The notes under the pieces were generated by a model, which was not told the DNA's origin, ran no database searches, and was given only the letters and a program-made list of their open reading frames with translations. Made by a program: the position numbers and the translations under genes. This document shows positions 12,774 through 25,099 of a DNA stretch of 64,000 nucleotides, piece after piece (position 1 is the stretch's first letter; every line of letters begins with the position of its first letter). Location: positions 3,226,501 to 3,290,500 of the forward strand of contig OX637290.1 in the NCBI GenBank assembly GCA_951799445.1. The letters run 5' to 3'. This DNA is from Pseudisothecium myosuroides. Taxonomy: Eukaryota > Streptophyta > Bryopsida > Hypnales > Lembophyllaceae.

Positions 12774-14300
12774 AGTTTCATAATTTTATTGTTGACTATA
12801 ATACAATAAATATAAAATAATTTTTTAAATATAAACAAATTAGGGCTTGAAATAACTCTTCAATTTTCAAAGATCAAAATTATATTTTTATTAAAACATT
12901 GTAATTGAGGGTGACAAAATGGACACACAAGTTATATGAAACCTGATTTGAAACAATAGTCATGGTTGTACACTTAAGCTAGTATGGTTTCATTTCAGGG
13001 CTTTAGTCGTGTAGCATCATGAATTTCTAGCCAAACAAGTTGTAGTTTCATTTCATTGTTTTAGTCTTGTGGCATCGTGATTCTGTGCCCAAGTTATGTC
13101 CAAGAGATTCATACACTATTATTGTGTATCCTATTTTTGTCAATTCAAGAATATATATCACCAAATATTGGATAAACTAATTACAAGTTCCAATCTAAAG
13201 GTTATCACTTGAATAATTTTTTAGGATGTCTTTTTTATATATTCTTCATTCACAAAGCAATGTGTACTACACAACAATCTTCTAAAGTTATTTTATTTTT
13301 GTCAAATACTCAAGGCCAAAATTTTTAAGGTAAATAAATAATTTTATAGTTCTACCTGCATGACAGATTGGTGGCTAACACAATTCCCTTGCAACATAGC
13401 TTTTGTGTTATACCTCCTGAGTCCTAACTTCTTTAAACGACATGAAATTGATAATTAAAATATATATGACTATTTTACACCCTATATGATTTTTTCCACA
13501 TTTTCTTGAAAATTCTAAAATTCTAAAAATAAAAAATAAAAATAGTTTTCCTATTTTCTAAACTATAAACTTAAAGTCTATTTTTTGAGTAATTTTTCAT
13601 TAACCTATTTTTGTACTTAACTTAGAGAATTTTCTTAGGCCTAATTTTTTGTGGATATAGTATTTGTAGTCTTGTAGATTGTTACTAAAATTATATGTAT
13701 TTATAATCTTTTTCAATTTAAAAAGAAGCTCATAGAGTCCTGAATCCTAATACTTTGTAGATTACCTGATTTACCTCTATTTGCCACAAAATTAATTGAT
13801 GTTTCTTGCAATGACCCCGAAGGATCCAAATCACCAACTAAGAAATTAGGGTCTAGAGGAGCTTCACAATTTACAAATAACACTAATAATAAAAATTAGA
13901 TTGCATATATCATTTAAATGAAGGCTTTGATGACATTAGAGAAATAATGGGATCTCTCCAAGATTGCCCGAGCTGGACCAACATTCCAAATAAAAAATCA
14001 ATATTTTATTTAAAAAAAAATATTAAATGTTTACTTGAACTTTTCAGGGAACTGATTTAGAGTCCAACAACCCTCTTGAGGTCAAAAATTTTCTGTAATA
14101 AGTTCTTGGGGTATCTCACTTTTCTAGAGTTTTTTACTATTACTATAGTGAGGACAAACTGATTAGTGTCACATGCAAAACTAGTGTCACTACAACTATA
14201 AAGAAAATTGGTACAATACAGTAATACATCATCTTGCATTAATTTAAAGTAGTGTGACTTTGGTACTCATCTTTTCTTGCAAAGAACAGGTCACGGTGCT
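12774..14300. other. AT-rich intergenic DNA, nothing recognised
   Basis: No supported gene. A possible TTAA-family remnant (gaccccgaaggatccaaatc near 13815) is too short to delimit. Confidence 0.5.
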
Positions 14301-15210
14301 ACCGTGCTAGAGTTCAATTTTAAGAAAATTTAAATTTTTTTGTCACAAATGAACAATTGTAGTGAGTGGGCAGAAATTGTCGCCATGACCCTGCACTTTA
14401 TATTGTTATGCAGAGTAGTCGGTCACAGAGTTTACACCGAAAGACTGAAATTGACATCCGGTACGGCATCCTGTTCTCTTGAAGAACAAACAAACATGCA
14501 TAACTTACGAGCACCTTCTACGTCTTAATATTACACGTCTGAATTGCAGCTGTGCAAAGCAATAACAAGGGTATACATTTCCATATTATGGAGTACCATT
14601 TAGTTCATCCGACAATTAAGAGCCTGCAGCATTCTATTTTCATTTGGACTCAATAAAGGAAAGTCCGCAGCATTTACAAAATGGTCGACAGTCCAAGCCT
14701 CCAAGCCATGGATGGCACATTTTATTGCACGAATCCACAAGGGACATATTCCCAAGACCTCCTCCTTGGGCACACTCGAAGCATCTCTCAAGAGGGGACA
14801 ACACTGTAACTACCAGAGAATATTAAAAGTAAAAAGAAAGAACGTACAATAATAAAAATAAGGATCCCTATCTATGCGGGATTCCCCATCTGTCTAAGTT
14901 TACACTCCACTATGGTTCCAAAGCCGGGTCGCGGGCCGCTCCAAACCATGCCCATTCATCGGGAGCCTCGCCGAGATGCAACTCGTTTTCTGCACCCGGA
15001 GACTCACCACCTTCAACTAAGTTACCAAAATCGAAAGACAAAATTACAGTCTATGGAGTGAGCATGCGGAGGCCGCGATCTCTGACTTGGTTGCAACTGA
15101 ATGATCGACGAGAACCACTACGATAGAACAATAATAAGAATACTAAGAGGAGTAAAATGAAAGCCTAGCTGTTGCCAGGGGATTTTCTACAATTAATGTA
15201 AGCTACGTGA
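14301..15210. other. Moderate-GC region 3' of the minus-strand expansin
   Basis: Base composition rises here compared with 0-14 kb. Several short ORFs on both strands (longest 60-64 codons) show no recognisable domain or splice pattern. It may include old 3' transcribed sequence of the expansin gene upstream on the minus strand, or unassigned regulatory DNA. Confidence 0.4.
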
Positions 15211-15367
15211 AGCACTAGTACGCCATTTGCACTCTGGAAACGTATGTACTGCCAGGTCCGAAGTAATTCGGAATGACATGATAACTCACATACAGCGTAG
15301 TGTCTGTTCAGCTTCGACACCACCTTGATATCAAACGGACCCCTTGAACGGTTTCCCATCGCAGTTA
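15211..15367 (-). pseudogene. Tandem duplicate of a beta-expansin 3' end
   Basis: This segment is a near-identical, direct repeat of about 15414-15567, the last ~50 codons of the neighbouring beta-expansin, offset by about 203 bp. It encodes GPFDIKVVSKLNRHYAV, then loses the frame where the parent reads ANHVIPNY, because of small changes (ctcacatacagcg against ccaccgcg). It keeps the parent's stop-codon context (actagtacgcc). It lies directly downstream of the intact gene and cannot encode an expansin alone; it could only supply an alternative 3' end. The high identity implies a recent duplication. Confidence 0.8.
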
Positions 15368-15417
15368 TACAATGTTAGCGATGTGAATATGTCCGTACTC
15401 CGTAGGAGTAGCCAGCA

Positions 15418-16729
15418 CTAGTACGCCATTTGCACTTTGGAAACGTATGTCGTGCCAGGTCCGAAGTAATTCGGAATGACGTGATTAGCCACCGCGTAGT
15501 GTCTGTTCAGCTTCGACACCACCTTGATATCAAACGGCCCCTTGAACGGTTTCCCATCGTAGTTCTGGAGCATCCAGTTCGCCCCCCAGTTGTGTTTCAT
15601 GGGCTGGAAGTAGTACTTGTTCGCCATCCGGATGTACACGGCTCCAACGTCCCCAGGTCCGCCCACGTACTTCACTAAGAGGCTGAGCCAGTACGGGCTG
15701 GATCCCGGGTCCACTTTGAAGGCTATGTTCTGGCCTTTGTACCTGCACGGGATTCGCTTGTACAGGAGGTTGTACAGGCCCCGGCCGCGCAGCTGGGCGG
15801 CTTTGCCAGAGAGAGCCAGAGCGTTGATGGCCGCGCCGCTAAAGTCGAACGCGGGCTTGCCGGAGCTGCAGTAAGTGCCGCCCGGGCAGAAGTCCGTCAC
15901 CACGACGGTGGTGCCGTAGCTGTTGCAGAGACGGGGCTGGGACCTGCTGTCGGTGCAGCGGATCTGGTAGCATTGGCCGCAGCCCAGACCGTTCTGGTAA
16001 ATGACCGGACTGCCTGCAACGATCTTGGGCCCGTATGGTGTACCCGATAGCTTCGTGTAGCCGCAGTTTCCTCCTGCACACATCAGAACGTCCAAGATGT
16101 TCAGAATCACCTGACGCTGCCAAAATTAATTGAAACACTTCTCCCTTGACATCACAGGGATTTATAACACCATCTGAACCTTCAGGGGGAAAGTGAGCTA
16201 GGCCACAAGGGATTCTTATGTATTGACCTGCCTCACTTTCCCCATGTGGATACTTTCCCTTTGGATTAACATTTGAATTTTATCGAAGCAAAGTCGCCCA
16301 GAAGAATGCAGTTTGTTACGTCCACAACACTTCAGGAGACTAGAATATCCGAACAACGAATATGGTGAGGGACGTTCATACCACGAAACTCTAAAAAATC
16401 AGATCGATGACGAAAGGAATGTGGTTTAGTACATTCTATTCATCATTTACTGTCAGCTGCAGTAAGTGCAGAACACTCAGAACCACAAGCATGTGATTGG
16501 TAAAATGCATTGATGTATATAGAAGTTCGAAATTCATTGCAATAATGATTGTGAGGAAGTGGACGAGAATGTGAGCGCAGTACTTACCACTTGAGCCTTC
16601 GCCGTAAGGATCGCCATACCAGGTGCCATGACCGACCACCCAGTTCTCATTGTACCCTTGAGACGCCAACCATCCAGCCTGAGCAACAGGCAGGCTCAGG
16701 AGGCTCAACAGCAACCACATCACAGCCAT
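15418..16729 (-). CDS. Beta-expansin, 265 aa, two exons
   Basis: Exons 16588-16729 and 15418-16073, with a GT-AG phase-1 intron splitting a Gly codon (E-G-S-S-G/G). Beta-expansins loosen grass-type and other primary cell walls non-enzymatically after secretion. Seen: a signal peptide at residues 1-18 (Leu-rich, ending VAQA); a GH45-like double-psi barrel from GTWYGDPYGEG (35-45) with Cys 51, 79, 82, 87, 97, 110, 116 and 157, and VVVTDFCPGG (104-113) holding Asp108; PAFDFSGAA (121-129) with Asp124; a C-terminal carbohydrate-binding (CBM63-like) domain from about 172, with HNWGANW (208-214) and GPFDI (226-230). The end ANHVIPNYF..TTYVSKVQ matches beta rather than alpha expansins. Length is normal for the family. 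Oddity: the usual His of the HFD motif is Ala. Its exons are much GC-richer than the surroundings. Start chosen at the ATG giving the signal peptide. Confidence 0.93.
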
Positions 16730-16894
16730 GAAGGTACACTTCTAAACTGTCTGCACCCAGCAGATTCAGAATCCTTCAACGAAAACCAGGGCTAGAGCGT
16801 CATCAGTAACCTCCAGGTCAGTCGCAGTCACTGCTGGAGCTGCTCTAGTGCAGGAATTAGTAAGGCACAATGGCGAGCAGTTGATCAGGTGGAG

Positions 16895-16902
16895 TATATA
16901 AT
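16895..16902 (-). promoter_or_regulatory. Candidate TATA box of the minus-strand expansin
   Basis: Read on the minus strand this is ATTATATA, about 166 bases upstream of the ATG at 16729. That leaves room for a leader of about 130 bases. Support is position and sequence only. Confidence 0.45.
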
Positions 16903-18989
16903 GTGTGGGAGTGGTGGCGGGAGTAGATCGATGTGATTGCGGGAAGGTCACTAATAAAGTATTATACTCCGTAATTGTCATGGAGAGTTAAGTATTTTGA
17001 CCCAGAGAGCGCCAAGTAGAAGTTACAAATAGTCTTCGGTTGAAGAATCCAATCGTCCCGAAGCCAGACCCTGACTGCCGGTTAAAGATGCGGTATCAGT
17101 GGTTGACCGACTGCCTATCATCGGTTACGCGGAACTAGCCCGGAAATAACCGAGAAATGCCGTACTTGCGGTGCAGCTATTTGGGGCCCGATTATGCAGG
17201 TCAACTTTATACTTTTTTAACATTTTTAATGGCACACACCGGCACTCAGTTGCAGATCAACTTTTTTCACCCACCTTTACTGACTTCTGGAAGAGCTCAA
17301 GTAGTTTTCACATTTGAAAATTACTGAGATGGAATTCGAACGGCGGAAGTTTCGTCTCGAGGAAACTTCAACTGCAAAACTTGAATGGGAAGTGTGCAGA
17401 TTGCAAAGACTAATAAGGTACCGACTGTCTAGTTCTGCACCTGTCCTAAATTTCAGAGCTCTGGCCACTTGGACACGTCATTTATATGAAGTGAAATTTG
17501 TATTAAAGAGATGAACTTTGATCAGGATAGACGTTTTCAGTAATAAAAACATTCAATGGTCGTCTAAGTAGGGTTCATATTTTCATCAATTACAAATAAC
17601 GAACCAACTGATGAAACTGTAATTAAGATGTGCGCAAACGGAGAAGAGTCATGCTGCACCTAACTTAAAAGCTCGGATTATCTGCAATGCAGTACAAGAT
17701 GAAGGCAAGAGTGGACCATGTTGTGATTCATTTAATTACATATCCTAATTTGGATTGTACAGCACTACTTCTGCAACAGCTTGCACCACCCTCTTGCTTA
17801 ATTTTTCCAGAACTCGGTGATACCATGCAGAAGCCCAAAGGAAAGTCGAGTCTGAAAAAACATTACTGTACTGTACAGGCGTGGTGCAACATTGGTTTGG
17901 GGGAAGCAGAATGTCCCTGTTTTCCATTTCTTGTTACGGGGGGGGGGGGGGGTGGATTTCGAGGAAGCAGTGTCGAGAATTGTGTCTAACAATCCGTAGT
18001 CATGCTTAATACTGCTTATGGAAACATGTCGACACAACAGCTTGTCTGACCAAATTAGGGCTGATCAGTTAGTCCAATTACGGAGTACATGTTAAATTCC
18101 AATCCCGTTCAAATGTGCTCTGCTTCGATCAATTTTGTTGGGGACGGACAGAAGTCACAAAAGAGTGAACTCATTCATGATAAGTTTAATTTACATGTCA
18201 ACTATAATTTTTCTATCAAAATTCGCAAACCAATTGGTAGAAAGGAGAATTGCCAAATTTCAAGGTTCATAAGCCCGGCATTCGGACACTCTAAACCGAA
18301 TCTCAGGAGTTGTAAATGGATTTGAACTGACTGAATTTAGGAAGTTCAACAAAAGATATAGGATTAAAAAACCCTGGCCAACAGTTAGAGTTGATTGTAA
18401 TAGAGTTAATTGTAAAGTTCGTCCTGTGTTTGTAGCGGGGTGTCCGAGGAAGGTTTAACTAAGAATAGTACAAAAGAAACACTGCACTAAACTCCATCAA
18501 ACCTGATCGAGTTTTGGTGCTCCGGCGAGTTTGGTCATGTGTTTTTTCCGAATTCCAACCCTTTTGGTCCTGCATTGGCACATTTTACAGTTAACTCTAT
18601 AATTTAGAGAGAATTGTTGGTTAGTTCATTGTTAGCGAATGCCTTTGGAAAAATAACTAATTGGAGTGTGAAAATGGAGGATCCAAAACCGGACAAAAAA
18701 TTGATATAACAAGCAACCAATAGGTGTGCAAAAATAAAAGATGGATATGGAGCCAATGAGCCATTGCTTTCATGAAATTGTCAGATTTTAGCTGCCGCTT
18801 GCCATTTTGAATTCAAGGCTAATACCCGGATTGCCGGAGGCGGGTATATTCTTGGACAAGCGGGTATCGCTCTAAGGTTGGTTGTGGCAGCCAATCTTTG
18901 CTCTGTCATTTGTATTTGCTTGATGCAATGAAATGTGGAGTTTTGTTTTAAACCCGGATTGTCTTCAAAAGAGGAGGATTGTAGCCTTC

Positions 18990-19260
18990 GCAAATTGGAC
19001 GTTGAAGGAAGGTGACCAGTGTAAATTTGATAAGGTAGGAGGTCCATAAAGCGACCATCTAAGCGCTGAACCTGAATTTTGGGGAAGTAAAACACCTTGA
19101 AATATTTTTCAGTAAATTTTCCTTGAAAGACAAGACGAAATGACATGTGGCCCAAGTTGTTTCATATTTTTTGGAACTTTGTGGAATTAGTTATGAAATT
19201 TTTAAGTAGAAAAGCTATAGGGCTCCAAAAGCAACCACCTCCCAGAATGTACATCTTTTG
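18990..19260 (+). repeat. Dispersed repeat of unknown type
   Basis: It shares aagcgaccatctaagcgctg (near 19035) with 9738-9757, and ttttccttgaaagacaag plus a following gtttcatattttttg block with 25309-25380. Termini and class are unknown. Confidence 0.4.
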
Positions 19261-20810
19261 TACATTTTGGTAAATTGAAGAAAGCAAAATGTACCTCTGT
19301 CTCCTGTTCGGTTCAAAATGTCCTGTCGGAGTTCGAGCCTCCTACCTTACGAGAGGAAAGGAACTGGGAGAATTTGATAAGTGAAGGATGCAACCAACTC
19401 AATGTCCTTGGGGTAAAACCCAAATCCTTCTGCAAAGAGAAGGCAGATTACTGGGGCAGCACCAAAAACTTCTTAAACGCTGAGTGGAAGTCTTCACACC
19501 AAACTTGTGCCCCATTTTGGAGTCCAGGACGGACACTATCAACCTTTGCCGTGTACTTGCTTCAGTACTTGGTAGCCCATCTGCACTCGGCAGCAGGGCA
19601 ACATGCAACAACACCAAGCTCACTCCGTCTCCCTGCAACGATTCCCATAATCCCGTGGATGCCAAGAGTCAAAAAATGGAAAGAAAATATTAAAGAAAGA
19701 AGAAAAAGAAGCTACAGTAGACTACTGTAATATTCCATCGTTCATCTCCCCCAGAAATGACAATAATAATTCTCTTCCCACCCTTGGGAAAAGTTACAGC
19801 ATTGTAGCTAAAGGACGGAAGCGACTGATAAGACTCTTATAAATTAGTCTCAGTACAGTACTTTGTCGCCAAAAAGGAACCCTCCCGCCCTGGAGTGTCC
19901 GCCAGGAGAGGCCGACCTCTTTGGCTTTCAGCGAGAGCGCCATTCACACCGACGGACGAAGAGAAGCGGGAACTGCGAAGAGGGGGAACCAAGCTCCCTG
20001 GAATGACTCTGTAAACCTCCTGAATTACCGACTGAGTTCTCTCCTTTGGTATGGGACCAAGTTACTGATCAAGGATTCATGGCGTCCACGTTCACCACCT
20101 TCTTTTTAATTTTTATTATTTTTTGAAAAAGAAACGGGATCCGTTGTGTCTCCCGTGTTTTGATTTTGGTGTTTCGAATAAGTAGTGTCATGCTCTCAAG
20201 GAAAAAGTTCACGTCAATTTGCATTTGAAAGACAAACAAACAACTAAGTATTGTCAAACTTATTAAATAACTGTGCACAGTTTAAGCAAATTTAACATAT
20301 AACCATGTAAAAGATGTGCCACAAAACAATTTACTTTTTATGGCTTTCGACCTTCAAGATGTTCTTATGGGTTTAGGGTTGTATTGTCTTACGCAAGGTC
20401 GAGCACTTCAGCCTACGATTGCAAAAGACACTCAGTAGTATAAGCATTCAAAGTAATGGTCTAGGAACATGAATGTGAGATAGCATTTTGGTTAGATACC
20501 AAGCCCAATGTTTTCCTCTCATTAATTTGTTTGTATTTGGGTCACTCACTCTCGGTATAACTATAACACTACATGCCCACTACTTGCGCTACATGGTAAC
20601 ATGGGTCCCTATAACAATATTGAAGATCTAGAAATATCTAAACTAAAAGCAAAAGAATCATCTCTTACAAATGACTTGAAAATTAAGCCTCTGTAGGTTA
20701 CAAAGGACATTTGTACAACTAGTCAATAATTTTATGTACCTTGACTGATTTTCATTGAGATGTATTACATTCCTTCATTTCTTGGAAACTAAATTATTTT
20801 CCGTTTGTGT

Positions 20811-20843
20811 AAATAAATAAATAAATAAATAAATAAAATAAAA
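20811..20843. repeat. (AAAT)n microsatellite
   Basis: About seven AAAT units followed by AAAATAAAAT. Simple tandem repeat; could be the tail of a lost LINE insertion. Confidence 0.8.
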
Positions 20844-22843
20844 TCTATCATTGTTCAGTTTTCGCTACAAAATTGCTCATTCTCTAGAATTTCGAAACTT
20901 GCACATGTTAACTTGGGTTGAGAACTCAGTTGAAAGTCCACTGTGATGAAGCCCATTCGTCCCTTGTGGCAGTGTAATTAGAGGAGAAGAGGAGGTTGAC
21001 AATATTCATCAAGCCCATTTGTCTCCTGTAGCGTGCAATAGAGGAGGGTGACAATATTCGGCAGTTCAAAAATCGAATAGAATTAAAAACTAAAAAATAG
21101 AATGTAGTCCCGAAGGTGGACCCAATCACCGACCGACGAAGTCAGTTATCCCCCTCAAAACACTCAATAATTTCCTGACACAACTGAATCTCCTGCGTCT
21201 CCACCGGACTTCCAGTTTGGAACTCCCTCTCCCAAAATTGACGTCTCCTCCAATTCTCCGCCTTTCTTAATCTTGGGTGCCCACCATTTCCATTTTTACA
21301 TTTCACCACGATGAGAAAGTGCTCGGAATCCGTTCACGGCTGCTTCGTCAATCTTCACCTGTCTTCAGGAGCGTTGATCAAGCAGTGTCATCCCCGTTTT
21401 CAGATGATTTTGCAGTTGATTACACGCAACCAGACGAATTCGGAAACATTTACACCTAACAACTGTTCCAGTTACGAAACTGACCTCGCTCTTTGTGCGG
21501 GAATAATCAGCTTTCGGTCTTCAAGTGCATGTTCTATAAAAACCTGATTCCGCTAAGTCGGGCTGATTTTAGGGTGTAAACTCGATCTAGATGCAATGGC
21601 GGGCGAGCATTCGATTCGATTGCATGAATACGTGCGTGCTCTTTTCCAATAGTTCCCAGAGATTCGGAGTAGGTAGGGCGTCCAAGCAGAGAATGGATCC
21701 GCCTGTAAGTTATCGATCAGTCCTTGTGTCCGGACCCTTCCTTCAACTCCCGCAGCAACTTTTGGAAGAAATTTAACACACTAAAGGACTTCTCTGAAGA
21801 GGGTCTTCGACTATCGAACTCAAAGGTGAAAGATTAGATGGAGTTGCGAGTCGTGGGAAGTTGGTAAAGTAACCAGAAGACCAGCAGAATCTTTGATGTA
21901 CCGACTGGTTTTTGCTAGAGAAGACACTGACAGCAGTTGTGATCGAGCTCGGTTCGGTAAAGGAAATTAATGTACGTATTGCGGTGCCATCGTTTCCTCG
22001 CGAATCAACATCTATGTGTGCAAGTGTTGCTGGAATGAAATAAGTTACGTCCATTAATATTGTGATTGTCGAACAATTAATGAAAAACTTTTCGTCTTCT
22101 TTACTTGCATGACTGTATTGTCAACTTCTGAAGTTACTGCACATCTCTTGTACGAGTCTGAGTTTTTTTATCACTTGTCCAGCACTCCAGCAGCGCCACA
22201 ACACCCAATTCGTTGCTCAATGTACAGCTTTTCCTCCTTCCCTGAAATTTTATCTTCAGCTTTTCACCGAGAAGGAATTTTATAGCCTTTTGCAATTTCT
22301 ATGAAAAGAGACGAGGACATTATTAACGAAGCTTACAGGGAGTACGATTCAGTCCGGCTAGCTGCCGAGGGCGGATCAACGGTACTGAGGAATTCGAAGT
22401 TCATAACTAGCAATTCAGAACATTTTGAGAACACCAGTTTTCCGCCATCGCCTACATTGGGGGCGAGAGTGCCAGACTTGCACACTGGAGCGGGAACCGA
22501 CAGAAGCACTCGGCGTTTCAGTTATTGGAGCCGCCGATGAGGTCAACGTAACTACTCTATCAACCAAAGAAGCTAGCCGGGTCCTAAACTCATCTTAAAA
22601 ATAATCCAAAAGACTAGAAAGTTCGTTCTAATTTCTCTGTGCGTGATCGATGTGAGCTGGCTGAATCTGTGCAATCTGTAATAAGAAACTTCCTGTGCGT
22701 GCACATGCCGAACTTGTGCAACTCAAGTCACGCATACAAATTCCAGTAAAAATCAAGGCACGACGTTACTCACTCTAGCTCAACTCTATAATAATATTCA
22801 GGTCTATCAAATTTGACGCGCTCTTAGAGATTTGTGGGCGGGA

Positions 22844-22850
22844 TATATAG
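22844..22850 (+). promoter_or_regulatory. Candidate TATA box of the first plus-strand expansin
   Basis: TATATAG preceded by GGGCGGGA, 288 bases upstream of the ATG at 23138. Position fits a promoter with a leader of about 250 bases. No direct proof. Confidence 0.4.
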
Positions 22851-23137
22851 CACAAGCCCTAAATTTGAAGAGTCTGTTCATGAGTAATAATGAAAAGAAC
22901 CAAGTATACTAGAGTTGACCTTGTATCCTTAATCTAAGGAGTCCACCCCCACCATCCTCGGAAGTTCCCCAGCGTGACGCTGACTTCTGCTTGGCGTACT
23001 CCTTTGTCTCTCATCACTTAAGTTCAATCAAACTACAAACACGGACCATTCAGTCGATGCTTCACCTTCCCTGTAGTTGCTCTTACCCAGGATCAACTGC
23101 TCCTGGAATTGAATATTTTGGCTGAAGTACGTGCACG

Positions 23138-24223
23138 ATGGCAGCCTGCCAAGTACTGATTTTGCTACTCCTGGGTCAGCTTGTAGCTCTGGCCGGATCT
23201 GAGACCATCAACCTCGCTGCAAACGGGTACAATGCGAACTGGCTGGCCGGACATGCCACTTGGTACGGTGATCCCTACGGTGAAGGATCCAGCGGTAAGC
23301 ATCTTCGAAACTCAAAATTACATGAGCATATCAGCATTTTTCTAATCAGTATTCACGTGCATACTGCCAAATGTCTGACGAAACAAAGACATGCAAAAGA
23401 AGTTTAATAAGATTCTGAAGTTGCTTTCTCCGGCAATGTAGCTCATGAACGCTCAACTCTTTGTTACGACGAGCATTTCCGACTTCAATGCCCCAGATTC
23501 ATGATCGAAAATAATGATCAAGGTTTTAAAGAACTTAGTCTTCCTCTGGTGATGACTGATGAACGTATTTGGTTGGTGTGTGCAGGAGGGGCATGTGGCT
23601 ACACCCAGCTGACGGGAACTCCGATCGGGAACAAGATTGCAGCAGGCAACTCGGTCATTTTCCAGGACGGCAAGGGCTGCGGCCAGTGCTACGACGTGAA
23701 ATGCTCATACCCGAGCTGCAAGTCCACGCCGACTCGGATCGTCATCACGGACTTGTGCCCGGGCGGCACTTACTGCAGCACCAACCAGCCGGCCTTCGAC
23801 TTCAGCGGGGCCGCCATCAGCGCCATGGCCAACTCTGGCCAAGACGGCGCCCTGCGCAACATTGGCTTGTACGACATTCAGTACAAGCGAGTACCCTGCT
23901 CGTACCCCAACCAGAACATTGCACTTAAAGTAGACGCGGGCTCCAGCAACTACTGGCTCTCCTTCACCGTCAAGTACTTGGGCGGCCCCGGCGACATCCA
24001 GAGCGTGCAGATCAGCCAGAACGGGGGCTCCTTCCAGCCGGCGCAGCACAACTGGGGCGCCAACTGGATGCTCATCAATTACTCCGGCCAACCTTTCAAA
24101 GGACCATACTCGGTCAAGATTATTGCCTTGTTGAATGGCCACACCGTCACCGCCAACCAAGTCATTCCTCAGTACTTCCAGCCCGGCCAGCTCTACCAGA
24201 GCAACGTGCAGTTGATGTACTAA
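23138..24223 (+). CDS. Beta-expansin, 264 aa, two exons
   Basis: Exons 23138-23294 and 23586-24223 (TAA stop), joined through a GT-AG phase-1 intron at the same Gly codon as the other two expansins here. Secreted wall-loosening protein of the expansin B type. Seen: signal peptide 1-21 (Leu-rich core, ALAGS); HATWYGDPYGEG (39-50); Cys 56, 84, 87, 92, 97, 110, 116 and 157; RIVITDLCPGG (103-113) with Asp108; PAFDFSGAA (121-129) with Asp124; a CBM63-like domain from about 171, with HNWGANW (207-213), GPYSVKI (225-231) and TANQVIPQYF (241-250). Normal family length. The first base of the HFD triad is Ala instead of His. It is nearly colinear with the gene at 56596-57896; the downstream flank is also similar. 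An antisense ORF across exon 2 is a codon-bias artefact. Confidence 0.95.
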
Positions 24224-25062
24224 TGTGGCATTCCGGTCCATGTTCTAAGTACGTCGTGGAAGAATCCTGAGTGCACGTTACTGCGTTCAGGACTTACTTT
24301 ACAAACAGGTGAGGGGAGCTAGTATTTCAGTAGAGCCAGCAGGATGCCAGTGATCGAATTACGCCTAAGTCACATGATTCTGGAGTGAGAGTATCCGACT
24401 GCAACTTCGAATTGATTTATTATGGCCAGGGAGATCGATGAGAGGTTGTGAGTCAGTGAGGCCCCATAACTGCAGAGCATGTGGAGTGAGCATAGGTCCG
24501 GCTTCAGGTGGATTATATGATTATGAGAATACATATTGAGCGAGTGTACGTACTGAGTTTTTGAATATATCCTTCCGAAGAGCGAAGAATATATTTACTA
24601 TGGTGTTGTCCGAAGGTTGTGTGAGTTCAAGTGATGAAATGCATATCTATACAAAGGATGATTTTAATGAATTTCTAGTATGTGATACTTTCTGGAAGTT
24701 CGTGTGAATAGTGGTTTGCTCCCATTCGAAAATTGACATTGACAGCTGATGTGCATCTACCTGTCGCTGATGTAAGTTTCATTGCATGATTGGCATGAAT
24801 CTAACCGCACTTCCTCTTTTGTGGGAACAAAATGATGAATTTATCATTAATGAAGATTTAGTCATATAAAACTGTCTGCACTTCTGATTTTCTTATGTAG
24901 TTACTTATGACTTAGTGGAAAATTATTTGCATGATGTTCAATCAAACTATAGTGAAACAGAGAATTGATCTTACAAAGACAAAACCTATAACCAAGGTAC
25001 TTTGCCAATAATGATCTAATTTATGGCCCAATAGGGTGCATTCTTCATTTTTAAAGTAATCT
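24224..25062 (+). other. Expansin 3' flank shared with its paralogue
   Basis: The segment is recognisably similar to 57897-58770. Shared blocks include gccagtgatc-aattacgcct with tcacatgattctggagtgag (about 24350-24388 against 58010-58044), tgtgatacttctggaa-type sequence near 24682 against 58290, and tacttatgacttagtgga near 24901 against 58705. No ORF. It probably holds the 3' untranslated region and old flanking DNA copied with the gene. Confidence 0.65.
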
Positions 25063-25099
25063 TGAAAGACATGATCTATTGACTATTTTTTGGCCTTAT

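Larger units (their letters stand above)
16990..22840. other. Gene-poor region between divergently placed expansins
   Basis: No gene is convincing. Seen: a run of 15 G at 17938-17952; an (AAAT)n microsatellite at 20811-20843; TACGGAGTA at 18079-18087; a repeat at about 18990-19260 related to 9723-9890 and 25100-25450. ORFs of 124-151 codons (18781-19155 minus, 19275-19730 plus) have no domain I recognise. A 79-codon ORF at 22301-22540 has ordinary-looking composition but no homology or splice context. The 19.8-22.6 kb part is less AT-rich and could hold unrecognised exons. Confidence 0.45.

Noticed and set aside
19275..19730. 151-codon ORF
   Set aside because: No domain, and overlapping ORFs on the other strand; not enough to call a gene.
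22301..22540. 79-codon ORF upstream of an expansin
   Set aside because: Protein-like composition but no homologue, start context or splice support; kept only as a remark.
23705..24241. 178-codon ORF antisense to an expansin exon
   Set aside because: It mirrors GC-rich codons of exon 2, and the paralogue has the equivalent antisense ORF at 57216-57920; no domain and no splice context.
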